Assembly (NCBI GenBank): GCA_011526085.1
Contig: WYBC01000019.1
Span: 62,001-126,000, forward strand
Length of the DNA stretch: 64,000 nt
Source: Lysobacter sp.
Lineage (GTDB): Bacteria; Pseudomonadota; Gammaproteobacteria; Xanthomonadales; Xanthomonadaceae
Direction: 5' to 3'
A program made the position numbers and the translations under genes. The notes beneath the pieces are model-generated. The model searched no databases. It saw only the letters and a program-made list of their open reading frames with translations, and was not told the DNA's origin. The stretch's first letter is position 1. Each line of letters opens with the position of its first letter. This document shows positions 42,484-52,021 of this stretch, piece after piece.

Positions 42484-42513
42484 CTTCCGGTCGCCGCCCG
42501 CGGCGACCGGAAG
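42484..42513. terminator. Long hairpin between convergent genes
   Basis: CTTCCGGTCGCCGC and GCGGCGACCGGAAG are perfect reverse complements of 14 bases separated by two. There is no T-run on either side; it may act in both directions between the gene at 41537 and trpE. Confidence 0.6.
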
Positions 42514-42515
42514 AT

Positions 42516-43991
42516 TCACAACCCCCGCGCCGCCTCTTCCACCGCGCGGAACAGCGCGCGGCTCTTGTTCATCGTCTCTTCCCATTCCTTCTGCGGGTCG
42601 GAGTCGTAGACGATGCCGGCGCCGGCCTGCACATGCAGTTTGCCGTCCTGGATCACCGCGGTGCGGATCGCGATCGCGGTGTCGGCGTCGCCGTGCCAGC
42701 TGATGTAGCCGATGCTGCCGGCATAGACGTTGCGCTTGATCGGTTCCAGTTCGCGGATCACTTCCAGCGCGCGGATCTTCGGCGCGCCGCTGACGGTGCC
42801 CGCGGGGAACGTCGCGCGCAGCACGTCGGCGTAGCTCAACCCGTCCTTCAGGCGGCCGGCGACCTCGCTGACGATGTGCATCACGTGGCTGTAGCGTTCG
42901 ATCACGAAACGATCGCCGACCTCGACCGTGCCCGGCTCGCTGACGCGGCCGACATCGTTGCGGCCGAGATCGATCAGCATCAGGTGTTCGGCGCGTTCCT
43001 TCGGATCGGCCAGCAGTTCCGCTTCCAGCGCGATGTCCTCGTCGTGCGTCTTCCCGCGCGGACGGGTGCCGGCGATCGGACGCACGGTGACCTCTCCGGC
43101 TTCGAGGCGCACCAGGATTTCCGGCGAAGAACCGACGACCTGGGTGCCGCCGACATCGAGGAAATACATGTACGGGGAAGGATTGAGCGCACGCAGCGCG
43201 CGGTAGACATCGACCGGGCGCGCGCGGAACGGCACCGACAGGCGCTGGCTCAGCACGACCTGGAAGATGTCGCCGGCGCGGATGTATTCCTTCGATTTCT
43301 CGACCGCGGCGATGAAGCCTTCGCGGGTGAAGCCGGACACGAAATCGGCCTCGTTGAGCCCGGCGGTGTCGCGCGCTTCCGGATAGCCCGCCCCGCCCTG
43401 GCGCAGACGATGCGTCAGCTCGTCCAAGCGCCGGTTGGCGCGTGCCCAGGCCTGCGGTTCGCGCGGGTCGGCGTGGACGATGAGATACAGCCGGCCCTTG
43501 AGGCTGTCGAACACGGCCACGTCGCGGCTGTCCATCAGCAGGATGTCCGGCGTGCCGAGTTCATCCGGCTTGTTCGTCGTGCGCAGTCGCGACTCGATGT
43601 ACTGGATGCATTCGAAGCCGAACCAGCCGACCAGGCCACCGGTGAACCCCGGCAGCCCCGCGAGCCGTGGAACCTTCTGCGCGGCGCGCAGCCGTTCCAC
43701 CTCGGCCAGCGGATCGTCGACAACGCGGGTGTCGACCAGCTCGCCCAGTTCGCTGACGAACAGCGTGTGTCCGGCGAAGGCGTACACGCGCTGCGCGGGC
43801 AGGCCGATGATCGAATAGCGGCCGAAGCGTTCGCCGCCTTCCACCGATTCGAAGAGATAGGTATGCGGGCCGTCGGCGAGCTTGAGATAGACCGACAGCG
43901 GCGTGTCGAGGTCGGAGAGCACTTCGCGCACGACCGGAATGAGGGTGTGGCCGTCTTCGGCGTATTGCTGGAACTGTTCGAACGAGATCAC
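42516..43991 (-). CDS. trpE: Anthranilate synthase component I
   Basis: TrpE converts chorismate (with ammonia from TrpG) to anthranilate, the first step of tryptophan synthesis. It is 491 residues long. The feedback region reads TYLFESVEGGERFGRYSIIG. The catalytic half has SPEILVRLEAGEVTVRPIAG, the HDED-like motif (THDEDIALEAELLADPKERA) and LIDLGRNDVGRVS, plus FPAGTVSGAPKIRA. No trpG/D/C is adjacent in the window. A possible leader peptide lies upstream (44112-44038). Confidence 0.95.
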   Translation of the reverse strand: MISFEQFQQYAEDGHTLIPVVREVLSDLDTPLSVYLKLADGPHTYLFESVEGGERFGRYSIIGLPAQRVYAFAGHTLFVSELGELVDTRVVDDPLAEVERLRAAQKVPRLAGLPGFTGGLVGWFGFECIQYIESRLRTTNKPDELGTPDILLMDSRDVAVFDSLKGRLYLIVHADPREPQAWARANRRLDELTHRLRQGGAGYPEARDTAGLNEADFVSGFTREGFIAAVEKSKEYIRAGDIFQVVLSQRLSVPFRARPVDVYRALRALNPSPYMYFLDVGGTQVVGSSPEILVRLEAGEVTVRPIAGTRPRGKTHDEDIALEAELLADPKERAEHLMLIDLGRNDVGRVSEPGTVEVGDRFVIERYSHVMHIVSEVAGRLKDGLSYADVLRATFPAGTVSGAPKIRALEVIRELEPIKRNVYAGSIGYISWHGDADTAIAIRTAVIQDGKLHVQAGAGIVYDSDPQKEWEETMNKSRALFRAVEEAARGL

Positions 43992-44037
43992 GCGGGAAAT
44001 CCTTTCAGAAAATCGAAACGGGAAGGGAAGGCGGCGC

Positions 44038-44112
44038 TCAGCCGCGCCATCGCCCGTGCCCGCACGGTGCGGCCGAGGCCGTGGTTCGATGCTGGAGGAT
44101 GATCCCGTTCAT
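44038..44112 (-). CDS. Possible trpE leader peptide
   Basis: A 24-codon frame (MNGIILQHRTTASA...RWRG) ends 46 bases before trpE. Its ATG lies eight bases after a TAGGAT -10-like box, so a transcript would begin almost at this codon. A Trp codon occurs near the end, followed by a GC hairpin (GCGGC/GCCGC) and a pyrimidine-rich run. One Trp codon is fewer than in classic trp leaders, so attenuation is only a possibility. Confidence 0.3.
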   Translation of the reverse strand: MNGIILQHRTTASAAPCGHGRWRG

Positions 44113-44120
44113 GTCGCGAC

Positions 44121-44126
44121 ATCCTA
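44121..44126 (-). promoter_or_regulatory. Candidate -10 box for trpE
   Basis: TAGGAT on the minus strand, 130 bases before trpE and eight bases before the possible leader peptide. The -35 is weak. Confidence 0.35.
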
Positions 44127-44279
44127 ACGGCTTCGGCCGGCGGTCGCACCTGCGCCATGCCGGCGTCACGGAATCGTCATCGTTCGCCCGGAGAATGGAA
44201 GGCCATCGCAGGGACGACGGACGGAAGCGGGATTGCTTCCACAACACCCGGGGCGGCGCCGCAAGGCGCCGCTCTTTCT

Positions 44280-45233
44280 TCATGCGCCGGACGACAACAG
44301 CGGGCAGGTGCCGGGCAGATGCATCCGCAGCCGGCCGGGCACGCAGACGATCCGGAACGCGGTCGCCTCGACCGGTTCGCCGTCGAGATTCAGCGTGAGC
44401 GGGCGTTCCGCGACGATCTCGATCCAGCGCGACTGCAGGCGGGTGGACACGCGCTCCAGCGCCGCCTGCCGGCCCTCGGCGATCAGCGTGCCGAGCGTGG
44501 CCGCGACTTCGCCCTCGAGCGTCGGCACGAGGGTGAGATCCAGCAGGCCGTCGTCGATGCGCGCGTCCGGACACAGCACCTGCCCGCCGCCGGCCTGGCG
44601 GCCGTTGCCCACGCCCAGCGCGATGAAATCGCCCGACCACGCGAAGTCGTCCGCCGCGAAACGCGCGCGGATCGGCTCGATGCGACCGACGCGGGCCAGA
44701 CCGCTGATGACGTAGGCCAGACCGCCCAGCGTTTTCTTCAACTGCTCGTTGGTCTCGGTGGTGACGACGGTGCCGAACCCGCCCGAAGCGAGATTCGCGC
44801 ACCAGTGTTGCTGCCCGTCTGCATCCACGGACAACAGGTCCACCGCGCGCGGCGGCGTGCGCAGCAACGCGAAGGCGGCCTCCTGTTCCGCGGGAATGCC
44901 GGCCGCGGTCGCGAAATCGTTGGCGGTGCCGAGCGACAGCACCGCCAGCGCCGGCAAGGCCTCGGCCGGCGCGTCGCGCACCGCCAGCGCCGCGGCGACT
45001 TCGCGCAGGGTGCCGTCGCCGCCGCCGGCGACCACCGCGTCGACACCCGTGGCGACCGCTTCGTCGACGTAGCGCGCGGCATCGCCGTGTTCCCAGGTCA
45101 CGCGCACATCGACGCGCATGCCCTCCGCGCGCAGCGCGTTCACCGAGACGCGCAGGGTCTCGTCGGCCGCGGCCTTGCCGTTGAGGATCAGGCCGACATG
45201 CCGTACATCCGCGTGGCGCGACGCGTCAGCCAC
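44280..45233 (-). CDS. yegS: YegS-like lipid kinase (diacylglycerol kinase catalytic domain)
   Basis: A 317-residue lipid kinase of the DAGK/YegS family, phosphorylating a lipid hydroxyl with ATP. The signature [18 protein letters not shown] is clear, followed by [17 protein letters not shown] (GTxNDFA). The C-terminal beta-sandwich includes [15 protein letters not shown]. It overlaps the rpe gene by eight bases, so the two are co-transcribed; the biological link is not obvious. Confidence 0.9.
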   Translation of the reverse strand: MADASRHADVRHVGLILNGKAAADETLRVSVNALRAEGMRVDVRVTWEHGDAARYVDEAVATGVDAVVAGGGDGTLREVAAALAVRDAPAEALPALAVLSLGTANDFATAAGIPAEQEAAFALLRTPPRAVDLLSVDADGQQHWCANLASGGFGTVVTTETNEQLKKTLGGLAYVISGLARVGRIEPIRARFAADDFAWSGDFIALGVGNGRQAGGGQVLCPDARIDDGLLDLTLVPTLEGEVAATLGTLIAEGRQAALERVSTRLQSRWIEIVAERPLTLNLDGEPVEATAFRIVCVPGRLRMHLPGTCPLLSSGA

Positions 45234-45915
45234 CGCGCACGGACGCGACCGCCGCCTTCATCCGCGACACGATGCCCGCGTAATCCGCCTGGCCGAAGAT
45301 CGCCGAACCGGCGACGAAGGTGTCCGCGCCCGCCTTCGCGATCTCCGCGATGTTGTCGACCTTCACGCCGCCGTCGATTTCCAGGCGGATGGTCCTGCCG
45401 GTGCGCGCCGCGGCGGCATCGATGCGCGCGCGCACCGCGCGCAGCTTGTCCAGCGCCGAAGGAATGAAGCTCTGGCCGCCGAAGCCCGGGTTCACCGACA
45501 TCAGCAGCACCAAGTCGAGTTCGTCGAGCACGTAGTCCAGCACTTCGACCGGCGTCGCGGGATTCAGCACGAGCCCGGCCTGGCAGCCGCTGGCCTTGAT
45601 CAGCTGGATCGTGCGATGCACGTGACGGCTGGCTTCGGGATGGAAACTGATCAGCGACGCGCCGGCCTTCGCGAAATCCGGCACGATGCGGTCCACCGGC
45701 TCCACCATCAGATGCACGTCGATCGGCGCGGTCACGCCATGTTTGCGCAGCGCTTCGCAGACCAGCGGACCGATGGTGAGATTGGGCACGTAATGGTTGT
45801 CCATCACGTCGAAATGCACCCAGTCCGCACCGGCCGCGAGGACGGCATCGACCTCCTCGCCGAGCTTCGCGAAATTCGCGGACAGGATGGACGGAGCGAT
45901 GACGGTGGGTTGCAT
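45226..45915 (-). CDS. rpe: Ribulose-phosphate 3-epimerase
   Basis: Rpe interconverts ribulose-5-P and xylulose-5-P in the pentose phosphate pathway. It is a 229-residue TIM barrel. Seen are [37 protein letters not shown] (metal ligands His and Asp), [25 protein letters not shown] and [12 protein letters not shown] (catalytic Asp). It is the first gene of the rpe-yegS pair. Confidence 0.96.
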   Translation of the reverse strand: MQPTVIAPSILSANFAKLGEEVDAVLAAGADWVHFDVMDNHYVPNLTIGPLVCEALRKHGVTAPIDVHLMVEPVDRIVPDFAKAGASLISFHPEASRHVHRTIQLIKASGCQAGLVLNPATPVEVLDYVLDELDLVLLMSVNPGFGGQSFIPSALDKLRAVRARIDAAAARTGRTIRLEIDGGVKVDNIAEIAKAGADTFVAGSAIFGQADYAGIVSRMKAAVASVRGG

Positions 45916-46031
45916 GGGCGGGCCGTTGGCAGGAGGGCGTTGGAGGGGCGTAAGAGGGACGTAGGCGGGCGTAGGAGGGGCTTCAGCCCCGAGCCCCAGC
46001 CATTATCCCCCGCACCCTGTGTCGGAGCGAC

Positions 46032-46388
46032 TGTAGGAGCACCGGCTTTCAACAGCCGAAGGCTGGTCAAGGCGCGACAAACAACGCCGCCCGCCCGAAG
46101 CTGCCACGGTAGTTGCGATGCATCTCACCCGGATTCAGGGATCGCCTGCCCCGCATCCGGCGCCTCGTGCTTACCTCGATGCAACAACGGAAACTGCAAA
46201 TTCCTGTTTCAAATCAAGCGCAACGCATTGATGTCGAAAGCATTCCTGGAACCCGGCATCCCCGCACAGCCCCACCTCCCGTCGTCCCGGCTCAGGCCTG
46301 ACCCCGCCTTTCGATAGCCGCTGGCGTCTCCGTCAGCCCTTGGGGGTGAGCCGGCCTTCGACAGCCGAAGGTGGGTCAAGGCGCGACG
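46032..46388. repeat. Two copies of an AGCCGAAGGCTGG element
   Basis: Copy 1 (46032-46080) reads GTAGGAGCACCGGCTTTC, then AACAGCCGAAGGCTGGTC, then AAGGCGCGAC. Copy 2 (46351-46388) has CCTTCGACAGCCGAAGGTGG then GTCAAGGCGCGAC. The same core sits in the loop of the hairpin at 58044-58149. These are REP-related elements in the ~800-bp gap downstream of the large STAND gene; no gene is seen in the gap. Confidence 0.7.
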
Positions 46389-46417
46389 CGCTTCCGCTGC
46401 GGATGTTGGACTGTCCG

Positions 46418-46635
46418 CCCCTCATCTGCCCTTCGGGCACCTTCTCCCTGCCTACGGGGAGAAGGAGACGAGTGCAGGCGCGGGTTCTGTTGCGCAGCGC
46501 GAGTGCTTGATGTCCTTTCCCTCACGCACGCAGAGAAGGTGGTGAGTACCGGCGCGGAATCTGTTGCGCAGAGAACTCGGTTGTAATCCATCTCCCCACG
46601 CGTGGGGAGATGGCACCCGAAGGGCGGATGAGGGG
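46418..46635. repeat. Facing pair of CCCCTCATC...CTTCGGG elements
   Basis: The left element (46418-46464) reads CCCCTCATCTGCCCTTCGGG and ends in the hairpin CTTCTCCC/GGGGAGAAG. The right element (46588-46635) is its mirror: CCATCTCCCC/GGGGAGATGG, then CACCCGAAGGGCGGATGAGG. Between them TGTTGCGCAG is repeated directly (46489 and 46562). The pair looks like a small non-coding mobile or REP-type unit next to the STAND gene. Confidence 0.7.
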
Positions 46636-46723
46636 CCGCGAGCGAAGCCGGAGTTGCCGTCGACAGGCAGACACAGCACCAGAATCGATATGGCCCATGC
46701 TTTTTGGCTAGCGAGGATGGCGC

Positions 46724-49700
46724 TCACCCGGGCGGCACGCCCTCGTCACTTTCTCCGAAAATTCTCGCGATCAGACCCCGAATAATATCTACATCGGGCA
46801 AGCGCTGCCGCTCTGCCTCGGCAAGAGCGTTTTGCAACAGAAGAAATATCTCAGGCCCTTCTTCCAGTCGGCCACGTTTTGCCAACAAGAAAGCAAGATT
46901 AGTACGCCCCCTCATCAATGCTCGGGCATCACCCAAACGCTCATACACCGGCAACACTTCATTGCGCAAAATGTGCAGCGCATCTTCAAGATAGCCTTGC
47001 TGCTGAAGAATATTCGCTATTCGGCTTTGCGTAATGGCAACCAAATGCAAATCGCCGAATCGCTGATATACCGGCAATTGTTCTTCTCTTCGTATACGCA
47101 AAACTTTCTCTATTTCGCCTTGAATATGAAGGATGTCCGCAATCCGACCTTGCGTAGTTACATACGCACGAACATCACCCAGTTTCTCGTGAATCGGAAG
47201 AACCTCATCGCGTAGAATTCGCAATGACTCCTCCGTCTCGCCACGCGCCTGAAAAATTCCTGAAATTTGGCTCTTCGTTGCCGCGTACTCACGCAGATCG
47301 TTTAACCGCGCATACACCGGAAGCTCTTTTTCGTGCCGAATGCGCAATGCCTCATCATAATTTCCACGAACCTGCAGAACATCCGCGACCTTTCCATACG
47401 CAAGCGCTATCTCCCGATCCTTCCCGAATTTAACCGCATATGACACAGTTCTGTTTGCAAAATTTGTCGCGCGCTCCATATCGCCACACCCCAACGCCAA
47501 TTCGCATACAACCAAGCCTATAGCCAGCTTAATTTCTGGATCTGTGCACGCCTCCTGCCACCGATCAAAACAGTCAAGCCAAGCAGCAAGGGGGCCAATT
47601 GCACGGGCATAGTCACGGGCACTCATCAGCTGCAATGTTTCGGGCCGAAATCCCTGGGCCAACCACTGCTCGAGTGCCGAAGACTCACGCTGTATCGTTC
47701 TCCGAGCAGCGCCGACGACGTGCTCGCCCTCTTCCGACAATAGTTGCGCGAACCAATCTCCCATCCGCGCCATCACCGTCGCTACATCCGGCTGAGGCAA
47801 TGCACGCAGAAATTCCGCGACCAGTGCATGCAATCGCACCCGACGTTCGCGCATCTCTCCTTCGCCTACCCACTCCCATTCCAACAAGCTGAGGCGACTG
47901 GCAGCGACGATGCAGGGACCGTACTGGTCTTGCGACAGATCGGTAATGGCAGCGCCGAGAGATTCACCCACGCCTTCGGCCGGCCCATGGGCCAAAGCCA
48001 CCAGTGCCTGCTGCCATTCATTGCGACTGCTCGCACCCGCGCACCATGCTTTCCATGAAATATCGAACGAACTGCGCAAAATTGCGCGCGCCCGGTTCAC
48101 ATGCAAGCTGTGGTCGCCGTATTGCGCGGGCGCCAGATCCAGACCGGTAGCGCGCAGTTCGTCGAGGAATTCCGTAGGAGTCTTGCCCAGACCGAGATGG
48201 CTGGCGGCGATATGCAGGGCCAGCGGCAGGCGGCCGAGCGTTTCGGCCAAATGCTGCGCCTGTGCTTCTGTCGGCACACAGGCGTCTTCACCTGCGGCTT
48301 TGGCCTCTTCGCGCAGTAGTTTGATGGCGTCTGTCATCAACAGCGGCGCCAAATCGACCCGTTTCCAAGCCTGACCGCCGAACTTGCGCACGCGGGCGGT
48401 GACCAGTATCGGGCAACCGGGCAGCCCGTGCACCAGAGCTGCCACCTGCTCGGCCTGGGCATCGCTGTCCACGTTCTCGATCAGCACCAGACGCGGATGG
48501 CCGCCGGGGCCATGTTGCAGGGTAGGCGGCAGATCGCGGCGGACATCGTCGATCGTGCCTCTGACGTTCAGCCGGTCGGCAAGATCGCGCAACAACGCAT
48601 CGGCGCTGCGCACGACAGTCTGGTCTTCGCCCGAAACCAGCACCAGACGCAACACGCATTCACCGGTGGGCGTGTCCGGCGGCGGCAGATAGGCCTGCAG
48701 CCAGTGTTCGGTGATGAACTCCTCCGCCAACCGCGTCTTGCCCACGCCCGGCATGCCGTCGATGGCGCAGCAGATCACGGTGGGTTGAACTCCGGCTCCG
48801 TTGTCCTCAGGCAGCAGCGCCTTGCACAATTGCTTGAGTTCGCTCTCGCGGCCGACGCAGCGGCCAGGGGTCGAGGTGAAAGCAACGGCCGGTTCTGGAT
48901 CGAGCACCAACCACCCATTCCGACTGTCGCGATACAGCCCATCGTGATTGTGCCAATGCCCGTTCGCGGACCATGCCCGGGTCTGCACCCGCACAGGACG
49001 CAGCGGCGCATGTTCGGGCAGCTCGATTTCGATCAGCGACAGCCCGTTGGGGTAATGCTGGCTTTCGTAAAGACAGCCGGCGGCGAAGACGGACAATCTG
49101 CGCTGCGGGTCCGCCCAGGTTTCGATTTTCCCGGTGTGCTGATGGCCATGCAGCAGCAGGCCGAGCCCGTAGTCGGCCATGAGTTGCTTGGCACGATCAC
49201 CATCGGCCAGATCGCCCGGCGGGTGGTGGATCAGACCGATGCTCCAGCCGGGCAGGCGCTTGCCTTCGTGGGTCATCAGCCTGCCGATCTGATCCTCGGT
49301 CAGATGCAATTTGCTGGCATCGTTGTCGTCGCCGGCCAGCCATGCACTGTCGAAACCGATGATGTGCAGCGGTGCGCCGAGGCCGAGATCGAGGGTGTGG
49401 CGATAGCCCAGGCGCGGGTGCGGGTTGCCCGCCTGTCCGGGCAACAGATGCGCGAGACCCGTTTCGACGAGAAAGTCGCGATACGCCTGCTGCCTGGCCA
49501 ACAGTGCATCGCGCGCAGCGTCCTTGAAACCCGCCGGCGCGCGCGACCTCGGCTTTTTACGGCCGGTGGCTGGAGCGACCGACAGCGGATTCTCCGCGAA
49601 CCAATCGCTGAATGCGTGCGGTGCGTTCGCGAGCGCCGGGCGGAGCTTGCGCCACACGCTTTTCATGATCTCGCGATCGATATCGTGATTGCCGGGAACA

Positions 49701-49966
49701 CAGAAGAAGCGCTGCAGCGGACATTCGACCCGTGCCTGCACATTGCGGATCACGTCCTTCAAACGATGGTACTGATCCGCCCTGCCCGACTGCGCGAGAT
49801 CTCCGGTGAAACAAACGAGATCGATCTGGCCGTCTTTGCGGATCTCGGTGAGGTTGCGATCCCATGCCTCGCCCATCACGCGTTCAACGCGGTAGGCGTT
49901 TTCCGGCTTTTCCTTGCCGATATGCAAATCCGACAGATGCAGAATGCGTAGTCGCTGATTGGTCAC
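46724..49966 (-). CDS. Phosphoesterase-NB-ARC-TPR fusion (STAND NTPase, putative defence protein)
   Basis: A 1080-residue protein in three parts. Residues 1-320 are a calcineurin-like metallophosphoesterase: ILHLSDLH (Asp13, His15), FTGDLAQSG (Asp56), VPGNHD (Asn93, His94), IGLIHHPP (His247) and LLHGHQH (His275, His277), all metal ligands intact. Residues ~365-720 are an NB-ARC ATPase: Walker A GMPGVGKT (404-411), Walker B LVLIENVD (493-500), GLPL-like LGRLPLALHIAA (577-588) and MHD-like RLHALVAEFL (711-720). Residues ~815-1050 are TPR-like repeats with a 41-residue period (GxxxEALRIxxEExLPVYxR). The start is the GTG at 49966 with AGGGGAGG nearby; translation further upstream has no support. 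Bacterial STAND proteins are known phage sensors; this combination suggests that target binding by the repeats triggers a nuclease or phosphodiesterase. Confidence 0.82.
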   Translation of the reverse strand: MTNQRLRILHLSDLHIGKEKPENAYRVERVMGEAWDRNLTEIRKDGQIDLVCFTGDLAQSGRADQYHRLKDVIRNVQARVECPLQRFFCVPGNHDIDREIMKSVWRKLRPALANAPHAFSDWFAENPLSVAPATGRKKPRSRAPAGFKDAARDALLARQQAYRDFLVETGLAHLLPGQAGNPHPRLGYRHTLDLGLGAPLHIIGFDSAWLAGDDNDASKLHLTEDQIGRLMTHEGKRLPGWSIGLIHHPPGDLADGDRAKQLMADYGLGLLLHGHQHTGKIETWADPQRRLSVFAAGCLYESQHYPNGLSLIEIELPEHAPLRPVRVQTRAWSANGHWHNHDGLYRDSRNGWLVLDPEPAVAFTSTPGRCVGRESELKQLCKALLPEDNGAGVQPTVICCAIDGMPGVGKTRLAEEFITEHWLQAYLPPPDTPTGECVLRLVLVSGEDQTVVRSADALLRDLADRLNVRGTIDDVRRDLPPTLQHGPGGHPRLVLIENVDSDAQAEQVAALVHGLPGCPILVTARVRKFGGQAWKRVDLAPLLMTDAIKLLREEAKAAGEDACVPTEAQAQHLAETLGRLPLALHIAASHLGLGKTPTEFLDELRATGLDLAPAQYGDHSLHVNRARAILRSSFDISWKAWCAGASSRNEWQQALVALAHGPAEGVGESLGAAITDLSQDQYGPCIVAASRLSLLEWEWVGEGEMRERRVRLHALVAEFLRALPQPDVATVMARMGDWFAQLLSEEGEHVVGAARRTIQRESSALEQWLAQGFRPETLQLMSARDYARAIGPLAAWLDCFDRWQEACTDPEIKLAIGLVVCELALGCGDMERATNFANRTVSYAVKFGKDREIALAYGKVADVLQVRGNYDEALRIRHEKELPVYARLNDLREYAATKSQISGIFQARGETEESLRILRDEVLPIHEKLGDVRAYVTTQGRIADILHIQGEIEKVLRIRREEQLPVYQRFGDLHLVAITQSRIANILQQQGYLEDALHILRNEVLPVYERLGDARALMRGRTNLAFLLAKRGRLEEGPEIFLLLQNALAEAERQRLPDVDIIRGLIARIFGESDEGVPPG

Positions 49967-50027
49967 GCCACACCTCCCCTGTGTCGGATCAGTATGCCGA
50001 AGACCACGGCGGCCGCAAGCGTGGAAA

Positions 50028-50070
50028 CAACAGATGCCCCCGCGCTGCGCCCGTTCGGGACGACAACGGG
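50028..50070 (-). repeat. Degenerate family C element
   Basis: A worn copy of the element seen at 16678-16718 (CAACAGATGCCCCCGCGCTG, then CGCCCGTTCGGGACGAC), in the gap between the STAND gene and the DnaJ-domain gene. Confidence 0.55.
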
Positions 50071-50103
50071 AAGCGAGGCCGCGTACGGCGGATGCGCGCG
50101 GCG

Positions 50104-50433
50104 TTACGGCCGCTTGCGCAGCGTCTTGATCCGGTCGTAGGCGGCGTTGATGTCGGCGGCCTTCTGTTCGGCCTGGCGGCGGAGTTCTTCGGCGACGCCG
50201 GTGAGTTTGTCGGGGTGGTACTGGCTGATCAGGCGGCGATAGGCCTGGTCGATTTCGGCGTCGGTGGCGTCTTCGGCGACGCCCAGCACCCGGTAGGGCG
50301 TGTCGCGCGGGCTCTTGAACCAGTCGGCGTCGAAGACGTGGCCCAGCAGCAGGCCGACGAGGCCGCCCCCGGGGTGGCGGAACAGCAGCCAGCCGGCGAC
50401 GAAGCCGAAGAATTTTCCGTACCATCGGGTCAT
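50104..50433 (-). CDS. Membrane-anchored DnaJ-domain protein
   Basis: A 109-residue protein: a short N-terminal hydrophobic segment ([20 protein letters not shown], like the anchor of DjlA) and a C-terminal J-domain with the HPD motif ([16 protein letters not shown]). It lacks the central TerB-like domain of full-length DjlA, so it is a shortened relative. J-domains stimulate the ATPase of DnaK-type chaperones. It is divergent from purC. Confidence 0.85.
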   Translation of the reverse strand: MTRWYGKFFGFVAGWLLFRHPGGGLVGLLLGHVFDADWFKSPRDTPYRVLGVAEDATDAEIDQAYRRLISQYHPDKLTGVAEELRRQAEQKAADINAAYDRIKTLRKRP

Positions 50434-50530
50434 GTCGCACAGTTTACAGGCCCGGGGCGGGGCGGATGCTCTTCCGCGACGGGCCGCGAGCCGTACACTA
50501 GGCGGCCCGACCGCTTCCGATGGACTGCGC

Positions 50531-51460
50531 GTGGCGACCACCCTGCTCGAATCCGACCTCCCCGGCCTGACCCTGCGCCATCGCGGCAAGGTCCGCGATG
50601 TGTTCGACCTGACGCCCGACGCACTGCCACCCGAGGCCCGCGAGTACGGCCCGCTGCTGCTGATCGTGGCCACCGACCGGCTGAGCGCCTTCGACGTGGT
50701 GCTGCCCGATCCGATTCCGGGCAAGGGCGAGATGCTGTGCCAGATCAGCAATTTCTGGTTCGAGAAGACCGCGCACATCCTGCCCAACCATCTCACCGGC
50801 ATCGATGTCGCCGCGGCGCTGCCGGCCGGCGTGGACGCCGCGCTGTACGCGAAGCGCGCGGTGGTCACCCGCAAGCTCAAGCCGGTGCCGGTGGAAGCCA
50901 TCGCCCGCGGTTACCTCATCGGCAGCGGCTGGAAGGATTACCAGCGCACCGGCCGGGTCAGCGGCATCACCCTGCCCGACGGCCTGCGCCAGGCCGAGCG
51001 GTTGCCGGAGCCGATCTTCACGCCGTCGACCAAGGCCGCGGTCGGCGATCACGACGAGAACATCGATTTCGACACGATGGTGAAGACCGTCGGCGCCGAA
51101 CTGGCCGAGCAGGTGCGCGACGCGACGCTGCGCATCTATCGCCACGCCGCGAACTACGCCGCCGAGCGCGGCATCCTGCTGGCCGACACCAAGTTCGAGT
51201 TCGGCACCGACGCCGACGGCCGCCTGTACGTGATGGACGAAATGCTGACCCCGGATTCGTCGCGCTACTGGCCCGCCGACGAATACGAAGTCGGCATCAG
51301 CCCGCCGAGCTACGACAAGCAGTTCGTGCGCGATTATCTGGAAACCCTGGACTGGAACAAGACCGCGCCGGGCCCGCGACTGCCCGCTGAAGTCATCGAC
51401 CGCACCCGCGCGAAATACGCCGAGGCGTTGCAGCGGCTGGCGGGGATTGCGGTGGATTGA
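50531..51460 (+). CDS. purC: SAICAR synthetase
   Basis: PurC joins CAIR and aspartate with ATP to make SAICAR in purine synthesis. This is the longer form (309 residues, like the yeast enzyme) rather than the ~237-residue E. coli form. Seen are [47 protein letters not shown] and [13 protein letters not shown]. The start is GTG at 50531; a nearby ATG at 50520 is out of frame. TACACT (50494-50499) is a probable -10. The next gene overlaps its end by 14 bases. Confidence 0.94.
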   Translation: MATTLLESDLPGLTLRHRGKVRDVFDLTPDALPPEAREYGPLLLIVATDRLSAFDVVLPDPIPGKGEMLCQISNFWFEKTAHILPNHLTGIDVAAALPAGVDAALYAKRAVVTRKLKPVPVEAIARGYLIGSGWKDYQRTGRVSGITLPDGLRQAERLPEPIFTPSTKAAVGDHDENIDFDTMVKTVGAELAEQVRDATLRIYRHAANYAAERGILLADTKFEFGTDADGRLYVMDEMLTPDSSRYWPADEYEVGISPPSYDKQFVRDYLETLDWNKTAPGPRLPAEVIDRTRAKYAEALQRLAGIAVD

Positions 51461-51989
51461 AGGCGTGCACATCGAGGTCGCAGGCACGCTGACGGTCGAG
51501 GATCTGTTCGCGGCCAACGATATGCAGGAATCGCTGTACCAACGCATCGGGCGGTACATCGATCTCGGATGCGTCGTCGTCGGGACGGGCCTCTGGTTGA
51601 CGATCGCTCCCCGTATCGGCCTGGTGCTTATCGCGCTGGGCATTCTCGACATCATCTGGGTCTGGATGTGGCCGCGGACGATAGGCCCGCGCAGAAACCA
51701 GCGGCTGTTCGACACGCTGACCGATCTTCATGGACAGATCGTGTACGAGATCACCGAACACGGCGTCCGGGTCGTGAATCAAAACGGGAGCACCCGTCAT
51801 CCATGGTCGGAGTATCTCGACTTCGGCGAAGACGGGACTATCTTCGCCCTCTGCCGATCGGAAACCATGATGGAAATCCTGCCGAAGCGATGGTTCCCGG
51901 ATCCGGAAACGATCGCCGAATTCAAGGAATACGCGCTCGCGCAGGTCCTGCGCAACCTCGAATTGGAAACCGCGGCGGAATCCGACTAG
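51447..51989 (+). CDS. YcxB-like membrane protein of unknown function
   Basis: A 180-residue protein. Two close transmembrane helices (about residues 38-58 and 60-76) are followed by a cytoplasmic domain with [20 protein letters not shown] and [20 protein letters not shown], the pattern of the YcxB-like C-terminal domain (a PH-like fold). The function is unknown. The ATG lies inside the end of purC; a GTG at 51465 is an alternative start. Confidence 0.7.
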   Translation: MRWIEGVHIEVAGTLTVEDLFAANDMQESLYQRIGRYIDLGCVVVGTGLWLTIAPRIGLVLIALGILDIIWVWMWPRTIGPRRNQRLFDTLTDLHGQIVYEITEHGVRVVNQNGSTRHPWSEYLDFGEDGTIFALCRSETMMEILPKRWFPDPETIAEFKEYALAQVLRNLELETAAESD

Positions 51990-52021
51990 CATCCACCCGC
52001 ACCCTCGACACCGAGACCGCC

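Noticed and set aside
49966-50440. A longer N-terminus for the STAND protein, starting near 50440
   Set aside because: The extension is Arg/Pro-rich, runs antisense-overlapping the DnaJ gene region, and the GTG at 49966 has a strong AGGGGAGG site right where the phosphoesterase begins.
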